Source: Falsiroseomonas algicola
GTDB taxonomy: Bacteria > Pseudomonadota > Alphaproteobacteria > Acetobacterales > Acetobacteraceae
Assembly: GCF_011040385.1 (NCBI RefSeq)
Contig: NZ_JAAIKB010000001.1
Location: forward strand, 372,001-436,000
Length of the DNA stretch: 64,000 nucleotides
Reading direction: 5' to 3'
A model generated the notes under the pieces. It was not told the origin of the DNA, did not search any database, and worked only from the letters and a program-made list of their open reading frames with translations. A program made the translations under genes and the position numbers. This document shows positions 19,547 to 28,206 of the stretch, piece by piece; position 1 is the stretch's first letter; each line of letters starts with the position of its first letter.

Positions 19547-20850
19547 TCGGCGTCGGCGAGACCGCGATCGGCTTCTGCCTGCTGGTCGGGCTGCTCTTCC
19601 TCGGCCTGCATGTCGCGACCGCGATGTTCGCCATCGCGGCCCTGGGTGCCGTGCTCTATCTGAGCCCGGCGCTGGTCGCCGCGGCGGGGATGCAGTTCTG
19701 GGGCGCGATGGAGGATTACGTCCTTCTCTCCATCCCGCTCTACATCCTGCTGGGAGAGATCCTGGTCCGCAGCGGCAGCACGGACCGGCTCTACCAGTCG
19801 CTGTCGGACTGGCTGAACCCCCTGCCCGGCGGGCTGCTGCACACCAATGTCGGCGCCAGCGCCATCTTCTCCGCCGTCTCCGGCTCCTCCGTCGCCACGG
19901 CGGCGACCATCGCGACGGTGGCGCTGCCCAGCTTCCGGAAGCGCCAATATGACGACCGCATCGTGCTCGGCTCCATCGCCGCCGGCGCCTCGCTCGGCAA
20001 CCTCATCCCGCCGGGCATCGCGCTGATCGTCTATGGCGCGCTGACCAATACCTCCGTCGGCCAGCTCTACGCGGCGGCCGTGATTCCCGGCATCGTCATG
20101 ACGCTGCTTTTCATGGCGACGATCATCGTGCTGGCCTGGGCGCGGCCTGACTGGGTGCGGCAGAAGGAGGTGCTGGACCCCTTGATGGTGCGGCTCAAGC
20201 GCCTGGTGGACCTGCTGCCGCCGCTGATCATCTTCACCATCATCATGGGCTCCATCTACACGGGCTGGGCGACGGTGACGGAAAGCGCGGCGCTGGCCGT
20301 GGTGGCGGCGCTGCCCATCGCGGCGCTCTATGGCCGGCTGAATGTCGCGATGCTGCATGAATGCTTCATCGCCACCGCGCAGCTCACGGCCATGTCCATG
20401 CTGGTGCTGGCGGCCGCCTTCTACCTGAACTTCGTGCTGGGGCTGCTGGGCGTGACGCCGGCGCTCGGCAAGTTCGTGGTGGATCTCGGCGCGTCGCGGA
20501 TCGAGCTGCTGATCGCGCTGGCCGTCTTCTACCTGCTGCTCGGCGTCTTCTTCGAAAGCCTGCCGATGATGGTCGGCACCGTGCCCATCGTCTTCCCCGT
20601 GGTGGTCGCCGCCGGCATCGACCCGATCTGGTTCGGCGTCTTCATGGTGCTGATGTGCGAGGTCTCGCTGCTGTCGCCGCCCGTGGGCATGACGCTCTAC
20701 GTCATCCAGGCCGTGCGGCGGGAAGGCACCATCGCGCAGGTCTTCGCCGGCACCATCCCCTTCTTCGCCGCGATGGTGCTGATGACGGTGCTGCTGATCG
20801 CCATCCCCGAGATGGCGCTGTGGCTGCCGCGATTGATGTACGCGCCGTGA
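19543..20850 (+). CDS. dctM: TRAP transporter large permease, DctM type
   Basis: This 435-residue protein has about 12 hydrophobic helices and is the main translocation subunit. It has the family's two inverted hairpin regions, including GASAIFSAVSGSSVATAATI and LIPPGIALIVYGALT, and a late MLMCEVSLLSPPVG. It works with DctQ and the periplasmic receptor encoded divergently at 16936-17979. It begins four bases inside the end of dctQ (ATGA). A short hairpin lies 8 bp after its stop, between it and the convergent deacetylase gene. Confidence 0.92.
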   Translation: MIGVGETAIGFCLLVGLLFLGLHVATAMFAIAALGAVLYLSPALVAAAGMQFWGAMEDYVLLSIPLYILLGEILVRSGSTDRLYQSLSDWLNPLPGGLLHTNVGASAIFSAVSGSSVATAATIATVALPSFRKRQYDDRIVLGSIAAGASLGNLIPPGIALIVYGALTNTSVGQLYAAAVIPGIVMTLLFMATIIVLAWARPDWVRQKEVLDPLMVRLKRLVDLLPPLIIFTIIMGSIYTGWATVTESAALAVVAALPIAALYGRLNVAMLHECFIATAQLTAMSMLVLAAAFYLNFVLGLLGVTPALGKFVVDLGASRIELLIALAVFYLLLGVFFESLPMMVGTVPIVFPVVVAAGIDPIWFGVFMVLMCEVSLLSPPVGMTLYVIQAVRREGTIAQVFAGTIPFFAAMVLMTVLLIAIPEMALWLPRLMYAP

Positions 20851-20858
20851 AGCTCCCT

Positions 20859-20876
20859 CCCCCGCGCTTGCGGGGG
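20859..20876. terminator. Short GC hairpin between convergent genes
   Basis: Arms CCCCCGC and GCGGGGG enclose GCTT, followed by GGTTGGGG and, 40 bases on, GGTTGGGGTGGGGG. Placement 8 bp after the DctM stop suggests a terminator. The flanking G-rich tail resembles that after the 15461 hairpin, so both may belong to one REP-like repeat family. Confidence 0.45.
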
Positions 20877-20931
20877 GTTGGGGCATTGCCACAACGCCGA
20901 AGGCTGGTTGGGGTGGGGGTCGCCGCGCCCA

Positions 20932-21813
20932 TCAAACCGCCCGCGACGGGTCCTGATGCACGAAGGCCGCGATATCGGCCCCGCGCGTGATCCAGATATC
21001 CACCGCGCGCGCGGCGATATGCGCCAGCGCGCGGTCCAGCTGCCGGCGGCGGAAGGGCTGGCCCATGATGTTGGCATGCAGCGCGAGCCCGAAGACCAGC
21101 GGCGTGTCGGCAGCATCCGCGATCATCTGGTCAACCTGGTCGATGATCATGTCGGCGAATTCGGCGGCACTCGCCTGGCGGCCGATGATGGCGACGCTGT
21201 CGTTGATCTCCTGGGAATAGGGCATCGCCAGCAGCGGCCCCGCATCCGTCAGCAGCCAGATCGGCTGGTCGTCGCAGCCCCAATCCATGATGTAGCGATA
21301 GCCCGCGCGGCGGATCAGCTCCGGCGTCCGCGCCGTCTCCGACAGCCAGGGGCCGAGCCAGCCCTCCGGCGCCACGCCTTCCTCCCGCGCGATGCGCGAC
21401 GTCGCTTCCGCGATCAGTGTCCGCTCATCCGCTTCGGAGAGGCCCGCCTGGCTTTCCGAATTGGTGCGGCCATGGCAGGCGATCTCGTGGCCCAGCGCGC
21501 GGCAGGCCGCGGGGAAATCCGGCGCCTGGTCATAGACCGCGCTGTTCAGCAGCACCGTCAACGGGACGCCGTGCCGTTCGAACTGCCGCAGCAGCCGCCA
21601 GGCGCCGACTCGCGTGCCGTATTCGCGCCAGGCATTGTTCAGCACGTCGGGCTGCGTGCCGCCGGGCACCAGATCCTCCACCAGCCCCTCGCCGAAGGCG
21701 TATTGCTCGACATTGAGGGCAACATACAGCGCAAGCCCCTTCCCGCCCGGCCAGCGGAAGCGGGGCCGGTCCTCGATGGATCGATGCGCGTAGCGCCCGT
21801 GTGTCTTCAGCAT
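20932..21813 (-). CDS. Polysaccharide-deacetylase (CE4) family protein, PuuE-like
   Basis: This 293-residue protein belongs to the NodB-homology/PuuE group, whose members include allantoinase-like amidohydrolases. Visible parts are the first strand LYVALNVEQYAFG (Asn at the usual catalytic Asp position), GHEIACHGRTNSE with the metal-binding His region, and WLGPWLSET plus DWGCDDQPIWL typical of the PuuE-like branch. It has no signal peptide, so it is cytosolic and more likely to cut an amide of a small molecule than to deacetylate a wall polymer. It overlaps the FGGY kinase gene by 7 bp and ends the minus-strand operon. Confidence 0.82.
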   Translation of the reverse strand: MLKTHGRYAHRSIEDRPRFRWPGGKGLALYVALNVEQYAFGEGLVEDLVPGGTQPDVLNNAWREYGTRVGAWRLLRQFERHGVPLTVLLNSAVYDQAPDFPAACRALGHEIACHGRTNSESQAGLSEADERTLIAEATSRIAREEGVAPEGWLGPWLSETARTPELIRRAGYRYIMDWGCDDQPIWLLTDAGPLLAMPYSQEINDSVAIIGRQASAAEFADMIIDQVDQMIADAADTPLVFGLALHANIMGQPFRRRQLDRALAHIAARAVDIWITRGADIAAFVHQDPSRAV

Positions 21814-23282
21814 GCCGTCACCGCCGCCAGCTTCGGAAAGAGCGGCTTCAGCCGCTCATAGCTCTCGCGCCACAGCGGATAGATCGCGTCATAACGCGCC
21901 ACCGCCGCCGCATCGGGCTCCACGCGCCCGGCCGGCGTCACGAAGCGCCCGATGGCGTTCCAATCCTCGAAGGCGCCCACGCCGACCCCCGCGACATAGG
22001 CCGCGCCGAGGCACGACCCGGGATGCCCATGCAGCAGGTGGACCGGCAGCCCCAGCACATCCGCCGCGATCTGCATCCAGACGCGGCTCGCCGCGCCGCC
22101 ATCGCTCGCGATCACGCGGGAGGCCTCATGGCCGAGTTCGCGCAGCACCTCGACATGATGGCGGAAGCCGAAGCACACGGCTTCCAGCGCCGCGCGCCAG
22201 ACATGCGCCATCCCGTGATGCAGGCCGAGGCCGACCAGCGTGCCGCGGGCATGCGGATCGTGCAGCGGCGTCTTCTCGCCGAGGAAATAGGGCAGCAGCA
22301 GCAGCCCCGCCGCGCCGGGCGCCACCGCCGTCGCCATCGCATCCAGCTGCGCATGGGTCAGCCCGCCGCCCCATTCCCGCACCACCCAGTTGAGCACGGC
22401 GCCGGAGGACGCCATGCAGCCATTCGGCAGGAACAGCCCGGGCACCAGGTGGAAATCGAGGAAGAGGCGCGGATCGGGCCGCGGCGCGGCTGTCGCCAGC
22501 AGGATGTCGCCCGCGCCCCCGAATTTCACCAGCAGGTCGCCCGGCCGCGTCACTCCGGCCACGAAGGCGGAGGCCACATGGTCCGCGCAGCCTGCGACCA
22601 CCGGCGTGCCCTTCGCCAGCCCGGGGATATCGGCGGTGACGCCGCCGATCACCGCATGCCCTGCCCTCAGCGGCGGCAGAACCGCGGGCGTGACGCCACC
22701 CAGCGCCACCAGATCCTCCGCGATGGCATCGGTGCCGAGGTCCAGGAACCCCGCCTCCAGCGCCCAATTGCGTTCCAGCGAATCCACGCCGGTCAGGCGC
22801 CAGGCGATGTCGTCGTAGCTGCCGCGCATGGTCGCGATGCGGGCGAAGGCCTCGGGCTCATGCTTGCGCAGCCAGCGAAGCTTCGGCGCGATCAACTGCT
22901 GGTTCACGCCATTGCCGGTGCGGGCGATGAAGGCGGCCTCATCGACCTCGGCGCGGATCGCCTCGACCTCCGCGCTGGTGCGCCCGTCGCTCTGCTGGAT
23001 GCTCGGCCGGATCAGCGCCCCCGCCGCATCCCGCAGCACCAGCGCCGGCACCATGCCCGTCACGCCGATGGCATCCACGGGTCCGGGCGATTCCGCCAGC
23101 ATCGCCGCGATCACCGCGACGGTGTTGTCCCACCACTGGTCGGGGTCTTCTTCCGCCCAGCCCGGCGCGGGGCTGCGCAGATCGACCGGGCGCGATGCCG
23201 TCGCCAGCACCTTGCCCCCGCTCTCCACCAGGATGCCGATGGTGGAGGTGGTGCCGATATCGATCCCGATCAGCCGCGCCAT
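21807..23282 (-). CDS. FGGY-family carbohydrate kinase
   Basis: This 491-residue ATP-dependent sugar or polyol kinase has the xylulokinase/gluconokinase fold. It shows the phosphate-1 loop GIDIGTTST (residues 5-13), the catalytic region GCADHVASAF with a conserved Asp, KFGGAGDILL, and the adenosine motif SDGGAASRVWMQIAADV. It phosphorylates an unknown substrate. The start at 23282 lies 4 bp after the BtpA-like stop; the longer frame to 23324 overlaps that gene. Neighbouring SDR and BtpA-like genes suggest a short polyol or aldose pathway. Confidence 0.9.
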   Translation of the reverse strand: MARLIGIDIGTTSTIGILVESGGKVLATASRPVDLRSPAPGWAEEDPDQWWDNTVAVIAAMLAESPGPVDAIGVTGMVPALVLRDAAGALIRPSIQQSDGRTSAEVEAIRAEVDEAAFIARTGNGVNQQLIAPKLRWLRKHEPEAFARIATMRGSYDDIAWRLTGVDSLERNWALEAGFLDLGTDAIAEDLVALGGVTPAVLPPLRAGHAVIGGVTADIPGLAKGTPVVAGCADHVASAFVAGVTRPGDLLVKFGGAGDILLATAAPRPDPRLFLDFHLVPGLFLPNGCMASSGAVLNWVVREWGGGLTHAQLDAMATAVAPGAAGLLLLPYFLGEKTPLHDPHARGTLVGLGLHHGMAHVWRAALEAVCFGFRHHVEVLRELGHEASRVIASDGGAASRVWMQIAADVLGLPVHLLHGHPGSCLGAAYVAGVGVGAFEDWNAIGRFVTPAGRVEPDAAAVARYDAIYPLWRESYERLKPLFPKLAAVTAC

Positions 23283-23286
23283 CGGT

Positions 23287-24084
23287 TCAGCGCAACCCGC
23301 GCACCCGGTCCATGAACCGCGCAACGCGATCCGGGTCCACCTTGTTCCAGGTATTGCCCTGGTGCTTGAAATGCGTGCCGATCACGCAGCCATCGGCGAT
23401 GCGCATGATCGCCTCGACATTGTCGATGTTCACGCCGGTATTGGCGAAGACCGGCGTTGCCCCTGCCCCGCGCCGCGCGGCTTCCAGATCCGATCCCTCC
23501 ACCGCCTGGCCCGTGATGCCGCCGGAGACGCAGATGACATCGGCGAGGGAGGAGAAGATGGCGCTCCTCGCCCGCTGCTCGATGCTGCGCGTGTCCGGCG
23601 TGCTGGCGAACTCCGCATTGATGTTGAAGAGCAGCTTGAGATCCTGCCGCCCGAGCTGCGCCCGCAGCCGCAGCGCGCCGGCGCAATCCGGCTCCCACAT
23701 GCCCATGTCGCTGGCATAGACGCCGGTGAAGACCTCCCGCGCGAAGCGCGCGCCGGTCGCGGCGGCCACCGCCACGGTGCCGACGGGGTCCCAGAGGTAG
23801 TTGACGCCGAAGGGCACCGTCAGCGCGGGCTTCGCCGCCGTCACCAGCGCCGTCATCGCCGCCAGGCTCTCGGGCGTTGCCTTCAACAGGTAGGGGCGGT
23901 CGCCCTCATTGCCGAACATGATGGCGTCCACGCCGCCCTTCTGCAGCGCGGCGATATCCTCCAGCACATCATCCAGCAGCCCCTGCATGCCGCGCTTCTG
24001 GTCATAGAGCGGCGAGCCCGGCAGCGGCCCGAGATGGGCCATGGCAATGACGGTCTTCTTGGTCTCGAACAGGCCGGGAATCAT
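23287..24084 (-). CDS. BtpA/SgcQ family TIM-barrel protein
   Basis: This 265-residue cytosolic protein begins with KTVIAMAHLGPLPGSP, the hallmark of the BtpA family. It also has the VDAIMFGNEGDRPY, FGVNYLWDP and ICVSGGITGQAV segments. BtpA was named for photosystem I biogenesis in cyanobacteria. In heterotrophs its relatives sit in sugar operons and look like phosphate-binding TIM barrels, so the role here is probably metabolic. It lies 10 bp from the SDR gene upstream and 4 bp from the FGGY kinase downstream, which points to action on the kinase product or its precursor. Confidence 0.85.
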   Translation of the reverse strand: MIPGLFETKKTVIAMAHLGPLPGSPLYDQKRGMQGLLDDVLEDIAALQKGGVDAIMFGNEGDRPYLLKATPESLAAMTALVTAAKPALTVPFGVNYLWDPVGTVAVAAATGARFAREVFTGVYASDMGMWEPDCAGALRLRAQLGRQDLKLLFNINAEFASTPDTRSIEQRARSAIFSSLADVICVSGGITGQAVEGSDLEAARRGAGATPVFANTGVNIDNVEAIMRIADGCVIGTHFKHQGNTWNKVDPDRVARFMDRVRGLR

Positions 24085-24094
24085 GGATGCTCCA

Positions 24095-24871
24095 TCAGCT
24101 CATGAACACGCCGCCATTCACGTCCACGGCCAGGCCGGTCATGAATCGCGCGGAATCGGACAGCAGGAAGACCACGACATCGGCCACATCCTCGGGCTGC
24201 TGCAAGCGGCCGAGCGGCGTCAGCGACACGTATTCGGCGCGCACCGCCTCCTCGCTCATGCCGCGCAGCTGCGCTTCCCACACCACCTCCCGCTCCTGCA
24301 TGGAGGTCGCGACGAAGCCGGGGCAGACGCAGTTCACGCGGATGCCGTTCCCCGCCACTTCCTTCGCGATGGCCTGGGTGAAGCCGGCTACGGCAAACTT
24401 GCTCGCGGAGTAATGCGCCAGCAGCGGCGCGCCGACCTTGGCGGCGAGTGACGCGGTGTTGACGATCGCCCCCTTCGTCCCCGCCGCCAGCATGGCACGC
24501 ACCACCGCCTGGTTCGTCAGGAAGACGCCCTTGGCGTTGACGTCCATGTTGAAGTCCCACTCGGCCTCCGTCAGGTCCACCACGCGCCGCATGGTCGAGA
24601 CGCCGGCATTCGCCACCGCCGCATCGATCCCGCCCAGCCGCGCCGCGGCCTGCTCCACTGCCGCCGCCGTCGCCGCGGCATCGCGCACATCCAGCGCCAG
24701 CCCGAAGGCGCCGCCCCCGGCCTCCGCCGCCACGCGCTGCGCCGCCGCGCCATCGAGGTCCGTGACGCAGACCGCCGCCCCCGCTTGCGCCAGCGCCAGC
24801 ACGATGGCGCGCCCGATCCCCGCGCCGCCGCCCGTGACGAAGGCGCGGCGCCCTTCCAGCACGCGACTCAT
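24095..24871 (-). CDS. SDR-family oxidoreductase (first gene of the FGGY operon)
   Basis: This 258-residue short-chain dehydrogenase shows the TGGGAGIGRA cofactor loop, Asp in VTDLDG (NAD preference), NAGVSTM, catalytic Ser in VNTASLAA and YSASK. It is likely to oxidise a polyol or secondary alcohol before the kinase step. It is divergent from the amidohydrolase at 24905 with only 33 bp between start codons, so both promoters must overlap the genes or each other. A longer frame to 25495 lies wholly within the opposite-strand amidohydrolase and is not real. Confidence 0.88.
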   Translation of the reverse strand: MSRVLEGRRAFVTGGGAGIGRAIVLALAQAGAAVCVTDLDGAAAQRVAAEAGGGAFGLALDVRDAAATAAAVEQAAARLGGIDAAVANAGVSTMRRVVDLTEAEWDFNMDVNAKGVFLTNQAVVRAMLAAGTKGAIVNTASLAAKVGAPLLAHYSASKFAVAGFTQAIAKEVAGNGIRVNCVCPGFVATSMQEREVVWEAQLRGMSEEAVRAEYVSLTPLGRLQQPEDVADVVVFLLSDSARFMTGLAVDVNGGVFMS

Positions 24872-24904
24872 GCAGGGTAGCCTGCTCGTGACGAAGGGGT
24901 CGCC

Positions 24905-26404
24905 ATGTCCATCCTGATCCGCAATGCCCGAATCCTGACCTTCGACGAAGCCGGCCGCGAATGGCCGGAGGGCGATATCCTCATCGAGGGCAATGCCATC
25001 GTGGCCGTCGGCCCCGGCCTTTGTCCAGACCGCGCACCCGCGCGCGTGATCGAGGCGCGCGGCATGCTCGCCATGCCCGGCCTCATCAACGCGCATTTCC
25101 ACAGCCCCGGCAATTTCCTGCGCGGCATGGTGGATGGCCTGCCGCTGGAAGTCTTCATGCTCTATGAGGTGCCGCCGCTGCTGGATGGCGCGCCGGTCAA
25201 GCGCCTCAATTACGTCCGCACCATGCTGGGCGCCATGGAGATGCTGCGCAACGGCGTAACCACCGTGATGGACGATGCCTTCCACGTGCCCGTTGCAGAC
25301 AAGGACGGAATCGACGGCATCATGGAGGCGTATCGCGACAGCGGCATGCGCGCCCGCGTCGCCATCGACCAGCCGCAGCTCGTCGAATACGAGAAATACC
25401 CCTTCCTCAAGGACCTCCTCCCCCCCGACGCCATCGCCGCGATGGAGGCCGCGCCGCGGCAGTCCACGGCGGAACTGCTCGCCCTCTACGACCACCTGAT
25501 CAGCACCTGGGACCGGACATCAGGCGGCCGCATTGCCGCGGCGCTCTCCTGCTCCGCGCCCCAGCGCTGCGAAGTGCCCTACCTCCAGGCCCTATCGGCC
25601 ATGGCGCGGAAGCACGACCTCCCCTTCAACTGCCACATCCTGGAAACCAAGCTCCAGCGCGTGCTGGGGGAGGAGAAGTTCGGGCGCAGCCTGGTGCGGC
25701 TGGCGCATGACTACGGCATCCTCGACGAATTCCTCGTCGTCATCCACGCCATCTGGGTGGATGATGACGACATCGCGCTGATCGCGCGATCCGGCGCCAC
25801 GGTCGCGCACAACCCGCTCTGCAACCTCCGCCTCGGCAGCGGGGTGATGCCGTTCCGCGCTCTCCGCGATGCCGGCGTGCCGATCTGCATCGGCACGGAT
25901 GAGGCGGTGGCGGACGACGCCATCAACCCCTGGGCCGCCATCAAGATGGCTGGGCTGGTGCACACGCTCTCCGACGTGGATTACCGCCGCTGGCCGGGCG
26001 CGAAGGAGATCCTGCGCTGCGCGATGCAGGGCGGCGCGCGGGCGCTGCGCTGGCCGGATATCGGCCAGCTCAGCCCCGGGGCCAGGGCCGACGTGATCCT
26101 GCTGGACCTCGACACCCTTCCCTTCACGCCCCTGAACGACCTGCATCGCCAGCTTGTCTTCTGCGAGCCCGCCGGCAGCGTCCGCACCACCATCGTCGAT
26201 GGCGTCGTCGTCTTCGAGGAGGGCCGCATCACCACCATGGACGAGGCCGCCTTGCGGCAGGAAGCCCGCGACCTCACCGCCGGCTACCGCGAGGCCTTCG
26301 CCCCCGCGATCGAGGCCGCGCGCAAGCTCGAGCCCGCCTATCGGGAGATGGTGCTGCGCGCGCATGCCCGCGATGCCGGGATGCAAAGGCGCCTGACGCG
26401 CTGA
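24905..26404 (+). CDS. Amidohydrolase of the ATZ/TRZ/SAH-deaminase type
   Basis: This 499-residue metal-dependent hydrolase has metal ligands in LINAHFHSPGN (HxH), CHILET, VIHAIWVDD and the late Asp in IGTDEAVADDA. The C-terminal sandwich holds GARADVILLDL. It probably deaminates or dechlorinates a nitrogen heterocycle. It differs clearly from the amidohydrolase at 15503, so it is not a recent duplicate. It is followed after 121 bp by a full ABC importer and then a maleate-isomerase-like gene, a layout that parallels the TRAP region. Confidence 0.88.
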   Translation: MSILIRNARILTFDEAGREWPEGDILIEGNAIVAVGPGLCPDRAPARVIEARGMLAMPGLINAHFHSPGNFLRGMVDGLPLEVFMLYEVPPLLDGAPVKRLNYVRTMLGAMEMLRNGVTTVMDDAFHVPVADKDGIDGIMEAYRDSGMRARVAIDQPQLVEYEKYPFLKDLLPPDAIAAMEAAPRQSTAELLALYDHLISTWDRTSGGRIAAALSCSAPQRCEVPYLQALSAMARKHDLPFNCHILETKLQRVLGEEKFGRSLVRLAHDYGILDEFLVVIHAIWVDDDDIALIARSGATVAHNPLCNLRLGSGVMPFRALRDAGVPICIGTDEAVADDAINPWAAIKMAGLVHTLSDVDYRRWPGAKEILRCAMQGGARALRWPDIGQLSPGARADVILLDLDTLPFTPLNDLHRQLVFCEPAGSVRTTIVDGVVVFEEGRITTMDEAALRQEARDLTAGYREAFAPAIEAARKLEPAYREMVLRAHARDAGMQRRLTR

Positions 26405-26525
26405 TCATTCCACAGGCATCCGCCCACGCCCCTGCCGCGGGATGCGCCACTTCACGTCCAGCACGGCGATTTTTCCAACCGCATCGCCGCCACCGGTCCC
26501 TTGAAGCGGGTCTAGGCTTCCCCGC

Positions 26526-27398
26526 GTGGAAGCACGAACCCGCCTCTCGCCGGCCCTCCTGGGCTGGCTCCTCGCCGGCCCCGCCGTGCTCTTCCTGCTC
26601 GCCTGCTTCGTCTTTCCCGCGGCGCAGACCCTCTACCTCGGCATCGGCGCGCGGACCGAGGCCGGCGTCATGCAATACGGCCTGACCATCGAGAACTACC
26701 GCCGCGCCTTCGCCACCGACCTCTACTGGCGCGTCCTGCTGCGCACCATCCGCATGGCGACCTCCGCCGCCATCGTCGCCGCCATCGTCGGCTACCCGCT
26801 GGCCTGGGTGCTGGCACGCGGGCGGCCCTGGCTGTCGCGCACCGTCACCCTGGTGCTGGTTACGCCGCTGCTGGTGAATGTCGTGGTGCGCAGCTACGGC
26901 TGGTCCGCCATCCTCAGCCGCAACGGCCTTATCTCCTGGGTCCTGCAGGGGCTGGGGTGGGAGGATCCGCCGGCGATCCTCTACACGGAATGGGCGGTGC
27001 TCATCGCCTCCGTCCATGTCTTCCTGCCCTTCATGGTGCTGCCGCTGGCCGGCGCCATCGGGCGCATCCCGCCCTCCGCGGAGCAGGCGGCGACGGTGGC
27101 GGGCGCGGGCCCCGCGCAGCGCTTCCTCCGCATCATCCTGCCGCTCAGCCTGCCGGGCCTCGCGGTCGGGCTGCCGCTCGTCTTCTCGCTGACGGCGGCG
27201 GCCTTCGTGACTCCGCAGATCCTGGGCGGCAATTTCTCGCCGCTGCTCGGCACGCTGATCGAACAGCAGGTGCTGACCCTGCATGACTGGCCCTTCGGTG
27301 CGGCGCTGGCGAGCCTGCTGGTCGCCATGGTGCTGCTGGTGAACCTGGTCTTCATCGGCATCATCGGGCGGCGCATCAACCGATGGGCGCAGGCATGA
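26526..27398 (+). CDS. ABC transporter permease, PotB type
   Basis: This 290-residue inner-membrane protein has six predicted helices. Its EAA loop reads EQAATVAGAGPAQRFLRIILPL (about residues 187-208). It resembles the spermidine/putrescine and iron/thiamine class of permeases. It starts with GTG, as no ATG fits the family N-terminus. It overlaps the next permease as ATGA. With the following three genes it forms a complete importer whose substrate is unknown. The preceding 121 bp (26405-26525) holds no gene and presumably the promoter. Confidence 0.88.
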   Translation: MEARTRLSPALLGWLLAGPAVLFLLACFVFPAAQTLYLGIGARTEAGVMQYGLTIENYRRAFATDLYWRVLLRTIRMATSAAIVAAIVGYPLAWVLARGRPWLSRTVTLVLVTPLLVNVVVRSYGWSAILSRNGLISWVLQGLGWEDPPAILYTEWAVLIASVHVFLPFMVLPLAGAIGRIPPSAEQAATVAGAGPAQRFLRIILPLSLPGLAVGLPLVFSLTAAAFVTPQILGGNFSPLLGTLIEQQVLTLHDWPFGAALASLLVAMVLLVNLVFIGIIGRRINRWAQA

Positions 27399-28189
27399 GC
27401 GACCGCATCCCCTGGCCGCTCGGCCTGGTCACCGCGCTGCTGCTGGCCATCATCGTGGCGCCGCTGCTGGTGCCGATCGCCATGTCGATCAGCGACACGC
27501 CCTACATCGTCTTCCCGCCGGAGGGCTTCACCCTCGAATGGTATGTCGCCGTGCTGACGGAGCCGGAGGCACAATCGGCGCTGCTCGTCTCCCTGAAGCT
27601 GGCGGTGGTCTCGACGATCGGCGCCATGGCGCTCGGCATTCCCTGCGCCATGGCGCTGGTGCGGCTGCGCTTCCCGGGGCGAGGCCTGGTGCAGGCGCTG
27701 GTGCTGGGGCCGCTGGTAGTGCCGCTGATCGTCACGGGCGTCGGGCTGCTGCAGACCTTCTCCCTGCTCGGCCTGCGCGGCGCGTTCCTGCAGATGTGGA
27801 TCGGCCACATGGTCGTCTGCATCCCCTATGTCGTGCGCTCCGTCTCGGGGGCCCTCGCCACCGCCGATCCGACGCAGGAGGATGCGGCGCGCGTGCTCGG
27901 CGCCGGTCCCGTCGCGGTGTTCCTTCGCGTCATCTGGCCGCAGATCAGGCCCGGCGTCGCCGCCGGTGCGATCTTCGCCTTCATCATCTCCTTCGATGAT
28001 TTCGCCATTTCCATGTGGCTCGCGGATGCGCGGAGCTTCCCGCTGCCGCTCTACCTCTACGCCGCCATCCAGCGGTTCTTCGACCCCTCCATCGCCGCGC
28101 TCTCCGCGCTGATGGTCTTCTTCGCGCTCGGCCTGGTGCTGCTGATCGAGAAGGGCCTCGGCATCGGCGTTCGCCGCATCGCGTCCTGA
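27395..28189 (+). CDS. ABC transporter permease, PotC type
   Basis: This 264-residue inner-membrane subunit has six predicted helices. Its EAA loop reads EDAARVLGAGPVAVFLRVIWP (about residues 165-185), and the family's ISFDDFAISMWL follows. It forms the channel with the PotB-type subunit. The start at 27395 overlaps the upstream stop by four bases; an ATG at 27383 is possible. The DDFAISMWL segment is a well-conserved feature of this permease class. Confidence 0.88.
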   Translation: MSDRIPWPLGLVTALLLAIIVAPLLVPIAMSISDTPYIVFPPEGFTLEWYVAVLTEPEAQSALLVSLKLAVVSTIGAMALGIPCAMALVRLRFPGRGLVQALVLGPLVVPLIVTGVGLLQTFSLLGLRGAFLQMWIGHMVVCIPYVVRSVSGALATADPTQEDAARVLGAGPVAVFLRVIWPQIRPGVAAGAIFAFIISFDDFAISMWLADARSFPLPLYLYAAIQRFFDPSIAALSALMVFFALGLVLLIEKGLGIGVRRIAS

Positions 28190-28206
28190 CAGAGGAGACC
28201 CAAGGC

